Notes under the pieces: generated by a model
What the model saw: only the letters and a program-made list of their open reading frames with translations
Databases searched by the model: none
What the model was told of the DNA's origin: nothing
Assembly (NCBI RefSeq): GCF_001704155.1
Contig: NZ_CP016294.1
Span: 617,501-681,500, forward strand
Origin: Stenotrophomonas rhizophila
GTDB lineage: Bacteria > Pseudomonadota > Gammaproteobacteria > Xanthomonadales > Xanthomonadaceae
Length of the DNA: 64,000 nt
Reading direction: 5' to 3'
Program-made: the position numbers and the translations under genes
Part shown: piece by piece, positions 56,789 through 64,000 of the stretch
How positions within the stretch are numbered: position 1 is the first letter of the stretch
Layout: each line of letters begins with the position of its first letter

Positions 56789-56936
56789 GTAGGGTCGCAT
56801 CCCAATCGACCGCCTTGGAATTTTCCGCGTTCGGTTGTGGCATGACCTCCGGCGGGGACGGCGTTTGTTTTTGCCCGGGGTCATGCGTTACCGGACGTTG
56901 CATCGTTATCGGCGGTCGTTCGGGAACCGACCCTAC
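56789..56936. repeat. Composite REP element, copy F
   Basis: GTAG at 56789 (stem GGTCGCATCCCAATCGACC) and CTAC at 56933-56936 (stem GGTCGTTCGGGAACCGACC) enclose a core reading CGCGTTCGG, GGCATGACC, GGCGGGGACGGCGTTTGTTT and CATGCGTTACCGG. This is copy I (61907) in the opposite orientation. It lies between two convergent genes. Confidence 0.88.
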
Positions 56937-56945
56937 CATCGCGAA

Positions 56946-56975
56946 CAAAAAACGCCGGGAAATCCCGGCGTTTTT
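56946..56975. terminator. Bidirectional terminator at the CoA-transferase end
   Basis: AAAAAACGCCGGG-AAA-TCCCGGCGTTTTT forms a strong stem with A and T tracts on both sides, just beyond the stop at 56988. Confidence 0.9.
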
Positions 56976-56987
56976 CGTTGCATCATC

Positions 56988-58502
56988 TCAGGCCTTCATC
57001 GTCCCCGTATCCAACCACCGCTGGTGCCACGACAACGCTTCGGGCAGCAGGTGCGGAGTGTGCTTACCGTAACTGTCGCGGCTCGCCCGCTCGAAATAAT
57101 CATTGAGCTGGTCGCGGAAATCCGGATGCGCGCAATTATCGATCACCACCCGCGCACGCTTGCGCGGCGGCAACCCACGCAGATCCGCCAACCCCTGCTC
57201 GGTCACGATCACCGAGACATCGTGCTCGGTGTGGTCCACATGGCTCACCATCGGCACGATCGCCGAAATGGTCCCGTTCTTCGCTGTGGACGGGCTCAGG
57301 AACGCCGACAGGAACCCGTTGCGCGCGAAATCACCCGAACCGCCAATGCCGTTCATGATCCGCGTGCCCATCACATGCGTGGAATTGACGTTGCCGTACA
57401 GATCCACCTCGATCATCCCGTTCATGCCGATGCAGCCCAGGCGGCGCACCAGCTCCGGATGGTTCGAAATCTCCTGCGTGCGCATGATGATGCGCTCGCG
57501 GTAGAAATCGATGTTCTCCTTGAACGTCTCATTGGCCTGCGGGCTCAGCGCGAACCCGGTGCACGAGGCATAGCTCAGCACCCCGTCGCGCAGCAGGTCC
57601 AGCATGCCGTCCTGGATCACCTCGGTGAACGCGCTCAGGTCGCGGAAGCCGCTCTTGCCCAGCCCTGCCAACACTGCATTGGGAATATTGCCCACGCCGC
57701 TCTGCAGCGGCAGCAGGTTGGCCGGCAGGCGACCGCGCGCCACTTCGTGCTGCAGGAACTCGATCAGGTACGCCGCAATCTGCTCGCTGGTCGCATCGAT
57801 CGGGCTGAACGGGCTGTTGCGGTCCGGGCCGTTGGTGCGCACCACCGCCACGATCTTGTCCGGGTCGCAGCGCAGCGCCGTTTCACCGATGCGGTCATTG
57901 CCGTGGATCAGCGGAATTGGCTTGCGGTGCGGCGGCAGCGCCGTGCCGTAGTAGATGTCGTGCATGCCGTCCACGCCGGCCGGCTGCCATTCGTTGACCT
58001 CGACGATCACCTTCCTGGCCAGGTCCAGCCAGGTCTTGTTGTTGCCCACCGAGGTGGAGGGCACCAGCGAACCGTCTTCGCGGATCGCCGAGACCTCGAT
58101 CACTGCCGTATCGATCTCGCCATAGAACCCGAACCACACATGCTGGGCCACGTGGCTGAGGTGGATGTCGATGTAGTCCAGCAGGCCGGCGTTGATGCGG
58201 TTGCGCGCGTCCGGGTCGCTCTGGAACGGCATGCGCATGGCGATGCCATCGGCCTTGGCCAGCGCGCCGTCCAGTTCCGGCGCGGTGGACGCGCCGGTCA
58301 TCAGGCTGATCTGGAAGGGCAGGTTGTCGGCGTGGAAGGCCTCGATGCGCTGGGCCAGCGCCACCGGCACCGCCTTGGGGTAGCCCGAGCCGGTGAAACC
58401 ACTCATGGCCACCGTTTCGCCCGGCTGGATCAGCGCGGCGGCGGCTTCGGCAGATACAACGCGAGCGCGCAGGCGCGCGTCGGCAATGCGATCAACGGAC
58501 AT
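56988..58502 (-). CDS. Succinyl-CoA:acetate CoA-transferase / acetyl-CoA hydrolase family
   Basis: The 504-residue enzyme is of the Cat1/AarC class I CoA-transferase family. Typical segments are SGFTGSGYPKAVPVALAQR, LQSGVGNIPNAVLAGLG, the catalytic-Glu segment FTEVIQDGMLDLL, GIGGSGDFARNGFLSAFLSP (in part) and KHTPHLLPEALSWHQRW. AarC links acetate and succinyl-CoA in a bypass of succinyl-CoA synthetase. The ATG at 58502 aligns with known family starts; an in-frame ATG at 58541 is an alternative. Confidence 0.93.
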   Translation of the reverse strand: MSVDRIADARLRARVVSAEAAAALIQPGETVAMSGFTGSGYPKAVPVALAQRIEAFHADNLPFQISLMTGASTAPELDGALAKADGIAMRMPFQSDPDARNRINAGLLDYIDIHLSHVAQHVWFGFYGEIDTAVIEVSAIREDGSLVPSTSVGNNKTWLDLARKVIVEVNEWQPAGVDGMHDIYYGTALPPHRKPIPLIHGNDRIGETALRCDPDKIVAVVRTNGPDRNSPFSPIDATSEQIAAYLIEFLQHEVARGRLPANLLPLQSGVGNIPNAVLAGLGKSGFRDLSAFTEVIQDGMLDLLRDGVLSYASCTGFALSPQANETFKENIDFYRERIIMRTQEISNHPELVRRLGCIGMNGMIEVDLYGNVNSTHVMGTRIMNGIGGSGDFARNGFLSAFLSPSTAKNGTISAIVPMVSHVDHTEHDVSVIVTEQGLADLRGLPPRKRARVVIDNCAHPDFRDQLNDYFERASRDSYGKHTPHLLPEALSWHQRWLDTGTMKA

Positions 58503-58640
58503 GACGACTACGTTATGTGGGGGATATTCATTATCCGCCATCGCACCACCGTCCCGGGTGCGACCAAGGTGGAATGGCGTTCTCCCGGTATATGAGGTCC
58601 TATTCAGTTAAATGAGGGCATCTGTACCCGCCAGTATTGT

Positions 58641-58750
58641 TTTGCAGTGCAGCGTGCAACTTGTTCGCGGAGCCTAGAAGATCGCCCTGCATCCCGACGT
58701 GGGGGAGGGAGCAGAGCCCGCTGGCAGTTCGCTGCAAGCGGGCTTTTTTA
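58641..58750 (+). ncRNA. Candidate small RNA upstream of glnE
   Basis: About 110 nt ends in a strong intrinsic terminator (58715-58750) but has no rightward ORF. TATTGT at 58635-58640 could be the -10 box. The body has CCCTGCATCCCGACG and GTGGGGGAGGGAG, which can pair. The gene to the left runs leftward and glnE starts 145 nt later, so the terminator has no other obvious client. It accounts for much of the gene-free 58503-58895 stretch. Confidence 0.5.
58715..58750 (+). terminator. Intrinsic terminator of the candidate sRNA
   Basis: AGCCCGCT and AGCGGGCT form an 8-bp stem, with an inner GGCAG/CTGCA-like loop, followed by TTTTTT. Confidence 0.85.
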
Positions 58751-58784
58751 TGTCCAGAATTTGGCAGGTGCCCTCCGGGCGTGG

Positions 58785-58820
58785 ACCCGTTATCGGCGGT
58801 CGTTTGGGAACCGACCCTAC
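58785..58820 (-). repeat. REP with right half-end (copy G)
   Basis: CCGTTATCGGCGGTCGTTTG followed by GGAACCGACCCTAC matches the right end of copies D and F. CTAC is at 58817-58820. No left partner is present. Confidence 0.8.
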
Positions 58821-58860
58821 GCCCGCGCCGCATACACGGACCCCCACACGCACCGTGCCA

Positions 58861-58895
58861 TTCGGGTGCCGCGCGGCCCCATGCATAATCGCCTT
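58861..58895 (+). promoter_or_regulatory. Putative glnE promoter giving a leaderless message
   Basis: TTCGGG (58861-58866), a 17-nt spacer and CATAAT (58884-58889) place the transcription start about at the ATG at 58896. No ribosome-binding site precedes that ATG. Confidence 0.4.
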
Positions 58896-61730
58896 ATGCC
58901 GATTTCCGCCGATGCCGTTCCCGCCGCCCTTGTCCCGCTCGTCGACCGCGCGCTTGCGCGTCTTGCGCTCAGCCTGAACGACTCAGGCAACTGGCCGCCG
59001 CCGGAACCGGTCCTCGCCCAGCTCCGCCTGCTCGCCATCACCAGCGACTTCGCCCTCGACACCCTGTGCCGGCAGCCCGGGCTTCTGTCGCAATTGACCC
59101 AAACCGACTGCCCGCCGCTGCCGCTCCCGGAACTGGATCCCCAGCAGCCCGCCGACTGGCCGGCGCGCCTGCGCCGCTACCGCACCGCCTGCTCCACCCG
59201 CCTGATCTGGCGCGACCTCGAAGGCCTCGACGACGTGCCCGCCACCCTTGCCGGCGCCACCCGCCTGGCCGAGGAATGCCTGGCGCTGGCCCTGGCCGCG
59301 CTGGAACAGGAATTCGCCACCCGCCACGGCGTGGTCCGCGCCGCCGATGGCAGCACCCAGCAGTTGGTGGTGTTCGGCCTGGGCAAGCTGGGCGGCGGCG
59401 AACTCAATTTCAGTTCCGACGTGGACCTGGTCTACGCCTACCCGCAGGGCGGTGAATCCGACGGCCCGCGCCCGCTCGCCGCCGAGGAATACTTCGCCCG
59501 GCTCGGCCAGCGCCTGGCGCGCCTGCTCGATGAAACCACCGTGGACGGCTTCAGCCACCGCGTCGACCTGCGCCTGCGCCCGTTCGGCAGCGCCGGCCGC
59601 GTGGCGCTGTCTTTCGCTGGCATGGACCAGTACTTCCAGCGCGAAGGCCGCGATTGGGAACGCTACGCCTGGCTCAAGGCGCGCGCCGTGGCGGGCGACA
59701 TCGCCGCCGGTGAAGCCTGGCTGCAGACCCTGCGCCCGTTCGTCTACCGCCGCTACCTCGATTTCACCGCGCTCGACGGCCTGCGCGAAATGAAGGCGGC
59801 CATCACCGCCGAAGTCTCGCGCCGCGACATGTTCGACGACATCAAGCGCGGCCCCGGCGGCATCCGCGAAATCGAATTCCTGTCCCAGGCCCTGCAGCTC
59901 ATCCGCGGTGGCCGCGAAGCCAGCCTGCGCGAGCGCCGCCTGCTGCATGCGCTGCCCGCCCTGGTCGCCTGCGGGCAGATGGCGCCGGAGGATGGCGCAG
60001 ACCTGCTGCACGCCTACCGCTTCCTGCGCCGCCTGGAAAACCGCCTGCAGATGCTGCGCGATGCCCAGACCCACGCGCTGCCCACCGACCCCACCGACCG
60101 CCTGCGCATCGCCTGTGGCCTGGGCTACGCCGACTGGGACGCGCTGCTGGCCGCGCTCGATGTGCAGCGCGACCGGGTCAGCACCGAGTTCGCCGCGCTG
60201 CTCGCCCCGCGCGCCGGCCAGGCCGCCCCCGATGCGCTGGCCAATTACTGGCGCGGCCTGCCCGACCGCGGCGATGCCGAGGTGCTGGCCAACGCCGGCT
60301 TCCACGATCCCAACGGCGCCGACCAGTCGCTGCGCGACTTCGCCCAATCACTCGGCGTGAAGTCGCTCAGCGACAACGCGCGCGCACGCCTCGACCGCGT
60401 ACTGCCCGCACTGCTGCATGCCGCCACCCGCTCGCCGCAGCCCGACGCCGCGCTCAAGCGCGTGCTCGGCCTGCTGCAGGCCATCCTGCGCCGCACCAGC
60501 TACCTCGCACTGCTCGACGAACAGCCCAGCGCACTGGCCAGGCTGGTGGATGTGCTCGCCCGCAGCGCGCTGCTGGCCGAGCGCATCGCCGCCTACCCGC
60601 TGCTGCTGGACGAACTGCTGGACGTGCGCGTGTCCGGCCCGATGCCCGATGCCGCCGCCATGCAGGCCGAGTGCGATGCCGCGCTGGCCGTGGACGACCC
60701 CGAAGCCGCACTGCGCCTGCTCAATGAAACCCGGCTTGCGCTGAGCTTCCGCATGGCCCTCGCCACGCTGGATGGCCGCCAGCGCGCCGTGGACAGCACC
60801 CGCCAGCTCGCCCAGCTCGCGCAGGCGGTGGTGGTCACCGCCTTGGCGATGGCCGATGCGGACATGCGCCGCGCGCACGGTGAAGTGCCGGGCGGCCGGT
60901 TCGCGATCATCGGCTACGGCAGCCTGGGCGGGTTGGAACTGGGCTTCGGCTCGGACCTGGATCTGGTTTTCCTGCACGACCACCCGGCCGACCAGGACAG
61001 CAGCAACGGCGCCCGCCCGCTCGACCCGGGCCGCTGGTACGCGCGCCTGGCGCAGAAAGTGATGGCGCTGCTGGGCGCGGTCACCGCTGCCGGCCGCCTG
61101 TACGACATCGACGTGCGCCTGCGCCCGGATGGCGGCAAGGGCTCGCTGGTGTCCTCGCTGGCCAGCTACACCGAATACCAGCGCGAGCGTGCCTGGACCT
61201 GGGAACACCAGGCGCTGGTACGCGCGCGCGGCATTGCCGGTGACGCCAGCCTGCTGGCCGATTTCGAACGGATCCGTGCCACCACGCTGGCGCGCCCGCG
61301 CGAGCGCGAGGTGCTGTACGCCGACGTGGTGAAAATGCGCGGCCGCATGCGCACCGAACTGGACCGCAGCGATGCCGCGCGCTGGGATCTCAAGCAGGGT
61401 GCCGGTGGCATCGTGGACCTGGAGTTCCTGCTGCAGACCGGCGTGCTGGACAGCGCCGGCACGCACCCACAGGTGCTGGAGCCGCGCGACACCCCCAGCC
61501 TGATCGACCAGCTGGCCGGCATCGCCTGGCTGCCCGGCGGCACGCGCGACGCGCTGCACGAAGCGCATGCCGCGCTGTTGGACGTAGGGTTGGCCTGCAC
61601 CCTGGACAGAAGGCCGCGCCTGGCGGTCCTGACCCCCGCGTTGGAAGAAGCCCAACGCGTAATCACCGCCACCTGCGAAGCAGCAGAGCTACCCTTCGCC
61701 GATACCGGCGCAACGACCGGTAACGCATGA
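58896..61730 (+). CDS. glnE: Bifunctional glutamine synthetase adenylyltransferase/adenylyl-removing enzyme
   Basis: The 944-residue enzyme adds and removes AMP on glutamine synthetase in response to PII and glutamine. Two nucleotidyltransferase domains are clear: the N-terminal deadenylylase with [20 protein letters not shown] (near residue 158) and the C-terminal adenylylase with [20 protein letters not shown] (near 675). Each is followed by a helical GlnD PII-uridylyltransferase-type domain, including [15 protein letters not shown] and [16 protein letters not shown]. The ATG at 58896 starts [10 protein letters not shown]; 58881 is an in-frame alternative. The last ten residues, [10 protein letters not shown], and the TGA stop are encoded by composite REP copy H. 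Confidence 0.96.
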   Translation: MPISADAVPAALVPLVDRALARLALSLNDSGNWPPPEPVLAQLRLLAITSDFALDTLCRQPGLLSQLTQTDCPPLPLPELDPQQPADWPARLRRYRTACSTRLIWRDLEGLDDVPATLAGATRLAEECLALALAALEQEFATRHGVVRAADGSTQQLVVFGLGKLGGGELNFSSDVDLVYAYPQGGESDGPRPLAAEEYFARLGQRLARLLDETTVDGFSHRVDLRLRPFGSAGRVALSFAGMDQYFQREGRDWERYAWLKARAVAGDIAAGEAWLQTLRPFVYRRYLDFTALDGLREMKAAITAEVSRRDMFDDIKRGPGGIREIEFLSQALQLIRGGREASLRERRLLHALPALVACGQMAPEDGADLLHAYRFLRRLENRLQMLRDAQTHALPTDPTDRLRIACGLGYADWDALLAALDVQRDRVSTEFAALLAPRAGQAAPDALANYWRGLPDRGDAEVLANAGFHDPNGADQSLRDFAQSLGVKSLSDNARARLDRVLPALLHAATRSPQPDAALKRVLGLLQAILRRTSYLALLDEQPSALARLVDVLARSALLAERIAAYPLLLDELLDVRVSGPMPDAAAMQAECDAALAVDDPEAALRLLNETRLALSFRMALATLDGRQRAVDSTRQLAQLAQAVVVTALAMADADMRRAHGEVPGGRFAIIGYGSLGGLELGFGSDLDLVFLHDHPADQDSSNGARPLDPGRWYARLAQKVMALLGAVTAAGRLYDIDVRLRPDGGKGSLVSSLASYTEYQRERAWTWEHQALVRARGIAGDASLLADFERIRATTLARPREREVLYADVVKMRGRMRTELDRSDAARWDLKQGAGGIVDLEFLLQTGVLDSAGTHPQVLEPRDTPSLIDQLAGIAWLPGGTRDALHEAHAALLDVGLACTLDRRPRLAVLTPALEEAQRVITATCEAAELPFADTGATTGNA

Positions 61731-61822
61731 CCCCGGGCAAAAACAAACGCCGTCCCCGCCAATGTTCATGCCGCAACCGAACGTGGGCAACGTAACGGCG
61801 GTCGATAGGGATGCGACCCTAC
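61698..61822. repeat. Composite REP element lacking its left REP (copy H)
   Basis: From 61698 (GCCGATACCGGCGCAACG) through GGTAACGCATGACCCCGGG, AACAAACGCCGTCCCCGCC and TGTTCATGCC to the right REP with CTAC at 61819-61822, it matches copy I closely. Its first 33 nt are glnE coding sequence and stop. Confidence 0.88.
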
Positions 61823-61828
61823 CGCCGA

Positions 61829-61905
61829 ATCGCGGGCAATTCGGCACGGGATACGTGCACTATCGCGGGCAATGCGGCATGGCCGGCAACCGGGATACAT
61901 GCACT
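61829..61905. repeat. Imperfect direct repeat between copies H and I
   Basis: Two units begin ATCGCGGGCAAT (61829 and 61862) and end GGGATAC(G/A)TGCACT. The second carries about 11 extra nucleotides. There is no ORF in the spacer. Confidence 0.7.
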
Positions 61906-61906
61906 G

Positions 61907-62053
61907 GTAGGGTCGGTTCCCAAACGACTGCACGTATGGGTGCAACGTTCTGTAACGCATGACCCCGGGAAAAAACAAACGCCGTCCCCGCCGATGTTCA
62001 TGCCCAACCGAACGCGGGCAACGTAACGGCGGTCGATTGGGATGCGACCCTAC
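61907..62053. repeat. Composite REP element, copy I
   Basis: GTAG at 61907 (stem GTCGGTTCCCAAACGAC) and CTAC at 62050-62053 (stem GGTCGATTGGGATGCGACC) enclose a core with GTAACGCATGACCCCGGG, AACAAACGCCGTCCCCGCC, GATGTTCATGCC and GGGCAACGTAACGGCGG. It is the best-preserved reference copy. With copy H it fills the stretch from glnE to the next gene. Confidence 0.9.
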
Positions 62054-62604
62054 GCCGTGCGCGGCGCCATCTTCCACAGCAACGCGCGGAACGGCGCCAG
62101 CAGGAACACACCAATCGCCAGCTTCACCGCCAGGTCGCCCGCGGCCCAGCTCACCCACGGCAGGCTCGAACCGGCGAACGCGATGCTCCAGAAAATCGTC
62201 GTATCCAACGTCGCACTGCACGTGGTCGCCACCATCGGCGCGCGCCACCAGTGCCCCCGGCGCAGCCGGTCGAACACAGTGATGTCCAACAGCTGCGCGG
62301 CAATGAACGCCAGGCACGAGGCCACCGCAATGCGCGGGGTCGCAATCCAGATCGACAGCAGCACCGCCAGCGCAAACCCCGCCCACGCCACCCGCCGTGC
62401 CGCCGCCGGGCCAAACCGGCGGTTGATCAGGTTGCTCACCAGGAACGCCACCGGGTAGCTGAAAGCGCCCCAGGTCAGCCAATCGTTGATCGGGTACTGC
62501 ACCAGCACGTTCGAACCCAGCACCACCGCGCCCATGGCCAACACCGCCAGCAGCAGCGAGCGAAGGGTCAACGGGGCAAACACGATGGCAGGGCGGGCGG
62601 TCAT
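62050..62604 (-). CDS. yhhQ: YhhQ/VUT family queuosine-precursor transporter
   Basis: The 184-residue protein has six transmembrane helices and the family pattern (SYPVAFLVSNLINRRFGPAAA, SCLAFIAAQLLDITVFDRLR in parts, and TLDTTIFWSIAF). YhhQ imports 7-cyano-7-deazaguanine for queuosine. The start at 62604 is preferred; an in-frame ATG lies at 62634. The TAG stop is the CTA at 62050-62052, the GTAG of REP copy I. Confidence 0.9.
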   Translation of the reverse strand: MTARPAIVFAPLTLRSLLLAVLAMGAVVLGSNVLVQYPINDWLTWGAFSYPVAFLVSNLINRRFGPAAARRVAWAGFALAVLLSIWIATPRIAVASCLAFIAAQLLDITVFDRLRRGHWWRAPMVATTCSATLDTTIFWSIAFAGSSLPWVSWAAGDLAVKLAIGVFLLAPFRALLWKMAPRTA

Positions 62605-62690
62605 GGCGGAGCAGCTGGAGGGGAGGGGGCGCATTATCGAGGCACTCTCCCGGCGTCGCCAGTTTCCCGGCCTTCGGTCGGCGCCTTGGC

Positions 62691-62731
62691 TGACGTACCA
62701 TAAGCGTCCTAAGGACGCTTATGGTACGTCA
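62691..62731. promoter_or_regulatory. 41-bp perfect palindrome upstream of abiE (IR1)
   Basis: TGACGTACCATAAGCGTCCT, a single A and the exact reverse complement form a 20-1-20 palindrome. The core CGTCCTAAGGACG is shared with the second palindrome 76 nt downstream. It is a probable AbiEi binding site. Confidence 0.8.
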
Positions 62732-62790
62732 GCGATAGTGTCCAGATGTTAACAATCGAGGAAACTCACCCTGGCTTTCACGGGTGTGAC

Positions 62791-62854
62791 TTGAGGCTCA
62801 GCAACCAGCGTGGTATACAATCAACGTCCTTAGGACGTTGATTGTATACCACGC
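62791..62854 (+). promoter_or_regulatory. abiE promoter with 47-bp perfect palindrome (IR2)
   Basis: TTGAGG (62791-62796), 17 nt and TATACA (62814-62819) form a promoter whose -10 box lies in a 23-1-23 palindrome (62808-62854; left half starts GCGTGGTATACAATCAACG). Binding by the antitoxin would shut off the promoter, as AbiEi does at inverted repeats in described systems. Confidence 0.75.
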
Positions 62855-62885
62855 CAACTGACGCCCAAGGAGGGTCCGCGTAGTC

Positions 62886-63797
62886 ATGTCCTACCTCCCC
62901 GCCATCGCCTGGCGCGACGCCCTCGATCTCAAGATCCGCCAAGAGTTCACCCTGCCAGTCATCAGCAATCATGGGCTGGCGGTCATCCTGACTCAGCTGC
63001 TCGCGAAAGATGAATACGAGGGCAGGGCTATCCGCCCGCCGCGCACTGGCCTGAATCGGGACGCTTTCCTCTCAGCCCGCAAAGCTCTATTGGAGCGCGG
63101 AGCCCTTCTCCTGCCCGAACGGGGCCTGCCCCAATCCCTGATGCGAGTGCCCGGTCGGAAGGACGCCTCTCCAGGGGAAGTGATGTGCGCCATCGACCCA
63201 TTCGGCCACATCGCGTTCCTGAGTGCGATGGAGTTCCACGGCCTCACCAACCGGCTGCCCAAACTCCTCTACTTCGTCACCTTCGACACGGCGTCGTGGC
63301 GAACGCTTGCCAAACAGAGAATGGAGCACGAGCTCGGCGGGCAGCTGGCCGCGTTTCAGGAGGCAGACCTGCCCCCGCTGCAGTACTCGGTCATCAAGCG
63401 CCTCAACGGCGTGGTCATCGAAACCCTGCGTACCAAGGAAGCTGGGCATTGGCGGTATGCCATGGACGGGGCGATTCGCGTCACGGGCATCGGCCGCACG
63501 TTCCTCGACATGATCAAGCGCCCAGACCTCTGCGGTGGCATCCGCCATGTCATTGAAGTGTTCGAAGAACATGCACGGATGTACCTCACGCCCATCCTTG
63601 CCGAGTTCAACACACACGGCGGAAAAATCGACCGCGTACGTGCTGGTTACATCCTCAATGAACGATGTGGGATAGAACGTCCAGAAATCGATGCGTGGGT
63701 TGCCGATACTGCACGCGGTGGCTCGCGGAAGCTCGACGCGCAGGCCGAATACGCATCAGAGTTTTCTGAAAAGTGGAGTCTTTCAATCAATGCCTAG
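62886..63797 (+). CDS. abiEi: AbiEi-type antitoxin
   Basis: The 303-residue protein resembles type IV antitoxin AbiEi: an N-terminal helix-turn-helix region (about residues 30-95, with VILTQLLAKDEYEGRAI and RDAFLSARKALLERG) and a C-terminal antitoxin domain (HIAFLSAMEFHGLTNRLP; RVTGIGRTFLDMIKRPDLCG). AbiEi represses its own promoter and counters AbiEii. GC is lower than the neighbours. Its stop overlaps the toxin start by 8 nt. Confidence 0.85.
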   Translation: MSYLPAIAWRDALDLKIRQEFTLPVISNHGLAVILTQLLAKDEYEGRAIRPPRTGLNRDAFLSARKALLERGALLLPERGLPQSLMRVPGRKDASPGEVMCAIDPFGHIAFLSAMEFHGLTNRLPKLLYFVTFDTASWRTLAKQRMEHELGGQLAAFQEADLPPLQYSVIKRLNGVVIETLRTKEAGHWRYAMDGAIRVTGIGRTFLDMIKRPDLCGGIRHVIEVFEEHARMYLTPILAEFNTHGGKIDRVRAGYILNERCGIERPEIDAWVADTARGGSRKLDAQAEYASEFSEKWSLSINA

Positions 63798-64000
63798 CCT
63801 GCTGCATGACATCCCTGCATGGGTCCGCACCACGGATCCGCGTCAGGCGGTCATGCGCGAAGCGGTGCATTGTGTCCTGGAAGCGATTGCCCGCACACCG
63901 CGACTTCGCACGTTGCTGTGCATGAAGGGCGGCATCCTGATGGCGCTGCACTACGCGAGCCCGAGGTACACCACGGACATCGATTTCTCCACGCCCAAGC
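63790..64000 (+). CDS. abiEii: AbiEii/AbiGii-type nucleotidyltransferase toxin (partial)
   Basis: The first 70 codons are in the window. They include CMKGGILMALHYASPRYTTD followed by IDFSTPK, the GG and DxD nucleotidyltransferase motif of AbiEii toxins (KGGxxL....R.T.DIDF). AbiEii-type toxins modify tRNA acceptor ends with nucleotides in described cases. The gene runs off the right edge, so intactness cannot be judged. Confidence 0.85.
   Translation, partial: MPSLLHDIPAWVRTTDPRQAVMREAVHCVLEAIARTPRLRTLLCMKGGILMALHYASPRYTTDIDFSTPK

Noticed and set aside
61829..61905. Spacer repeat as a mobile-element terminus
   Set aside because: The two units differ in length, have no inverted ends and no ORF; it is more likely local duplication between two REP elements.

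Overview
This 64 kb window is GC-rich, gene-dense chromosomal DNA from a gammaproteobacterium of the Xanthomonadaceae, most likely Stenotrophomonas or a close relative. Three things point there: the gene order (coxBA-ctaG-coxC-surf1-ctaA-ctaB; rpsU-yqeY-yihY-dnaG opposite tsaD), the TonB receptor and peptidase-rich gene content, and many GTAG-plus-hairpin REP elements with a RAYT transposase, which match the SMAG-type repeats known from Stenotrophomonas. No search was run, so the genus is an inference. | Layout. 1-1110: 3' end of 23S rRNA and two 5S copies separated by a REP. 1117-1930: REPs and the RAYT transposase. 1943-9783: M28 lipoprotein peptidase, a VNGG-repeat secreted protein, degenerate-LytM EnvC with CtpA protease, rhomboid protease, FadL porin. 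9978-14755: ThuA-like protein, a secreted unknown, PutA. 15198-24020: aa3 cytochrome c oxidase structural and assembly genes with heme A synthesis, then a ChaN/TraB-like protein. 24062-25726: two lower-GC secreted genes bracketed by near-identical REP sequence. 25792-31145: SBF-like transporter, phosphatase, DnaG, YihY, YqeY, S21. 31313-36998: TsaD, an Abi-like gene remnant, FolB, MscS-type channel, GH3 glucosidase with a LacI-type operator. 37127-40139: lipoprotein, PQQ sugar dehydrogenase, YiaA-like and small unknowns. 40234-52824: a nine-gene divergent locus for peptidoglycan peptides. 52884-58502: membrane protein, EF-hand protein, HAD hydrolase, 2-oxoadipate dioxygenase/decarboxylase, CoA-transferase. 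58640-62604: an sRNA candidate, GlnE, YhhQ-type transporter. 62691-64000: AbiEi/AbiEii toxin-antitoxin with two long perfect palindromes, cut by the window edge. | The most coherent system is at 40234-52824. A TonB receptor, a transglutaminase-like protein, an NlpC/P60 endopeptidase, a beta-lactamase-fold hydrolase, a VanX-type D-Ala-D-Ala dipeptidase, a YkuD enzyme, a dipeptide epimerase, an APC permease and a MurR/RpiR regulator sit on two divergent units around a 132-bp control region with two palindromes three helical turns apart. I infer uptake, trimming and catabolism of muropeptides. | The second theme is the REP/RAYT population. A roughly 145-bp element with inverted REP ends recurs about five times complete and several times as halves. 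REP copies supply stop codons to at least three genes, the C-terminus of GlnE, and internal coding sequence in two secreted proteins.
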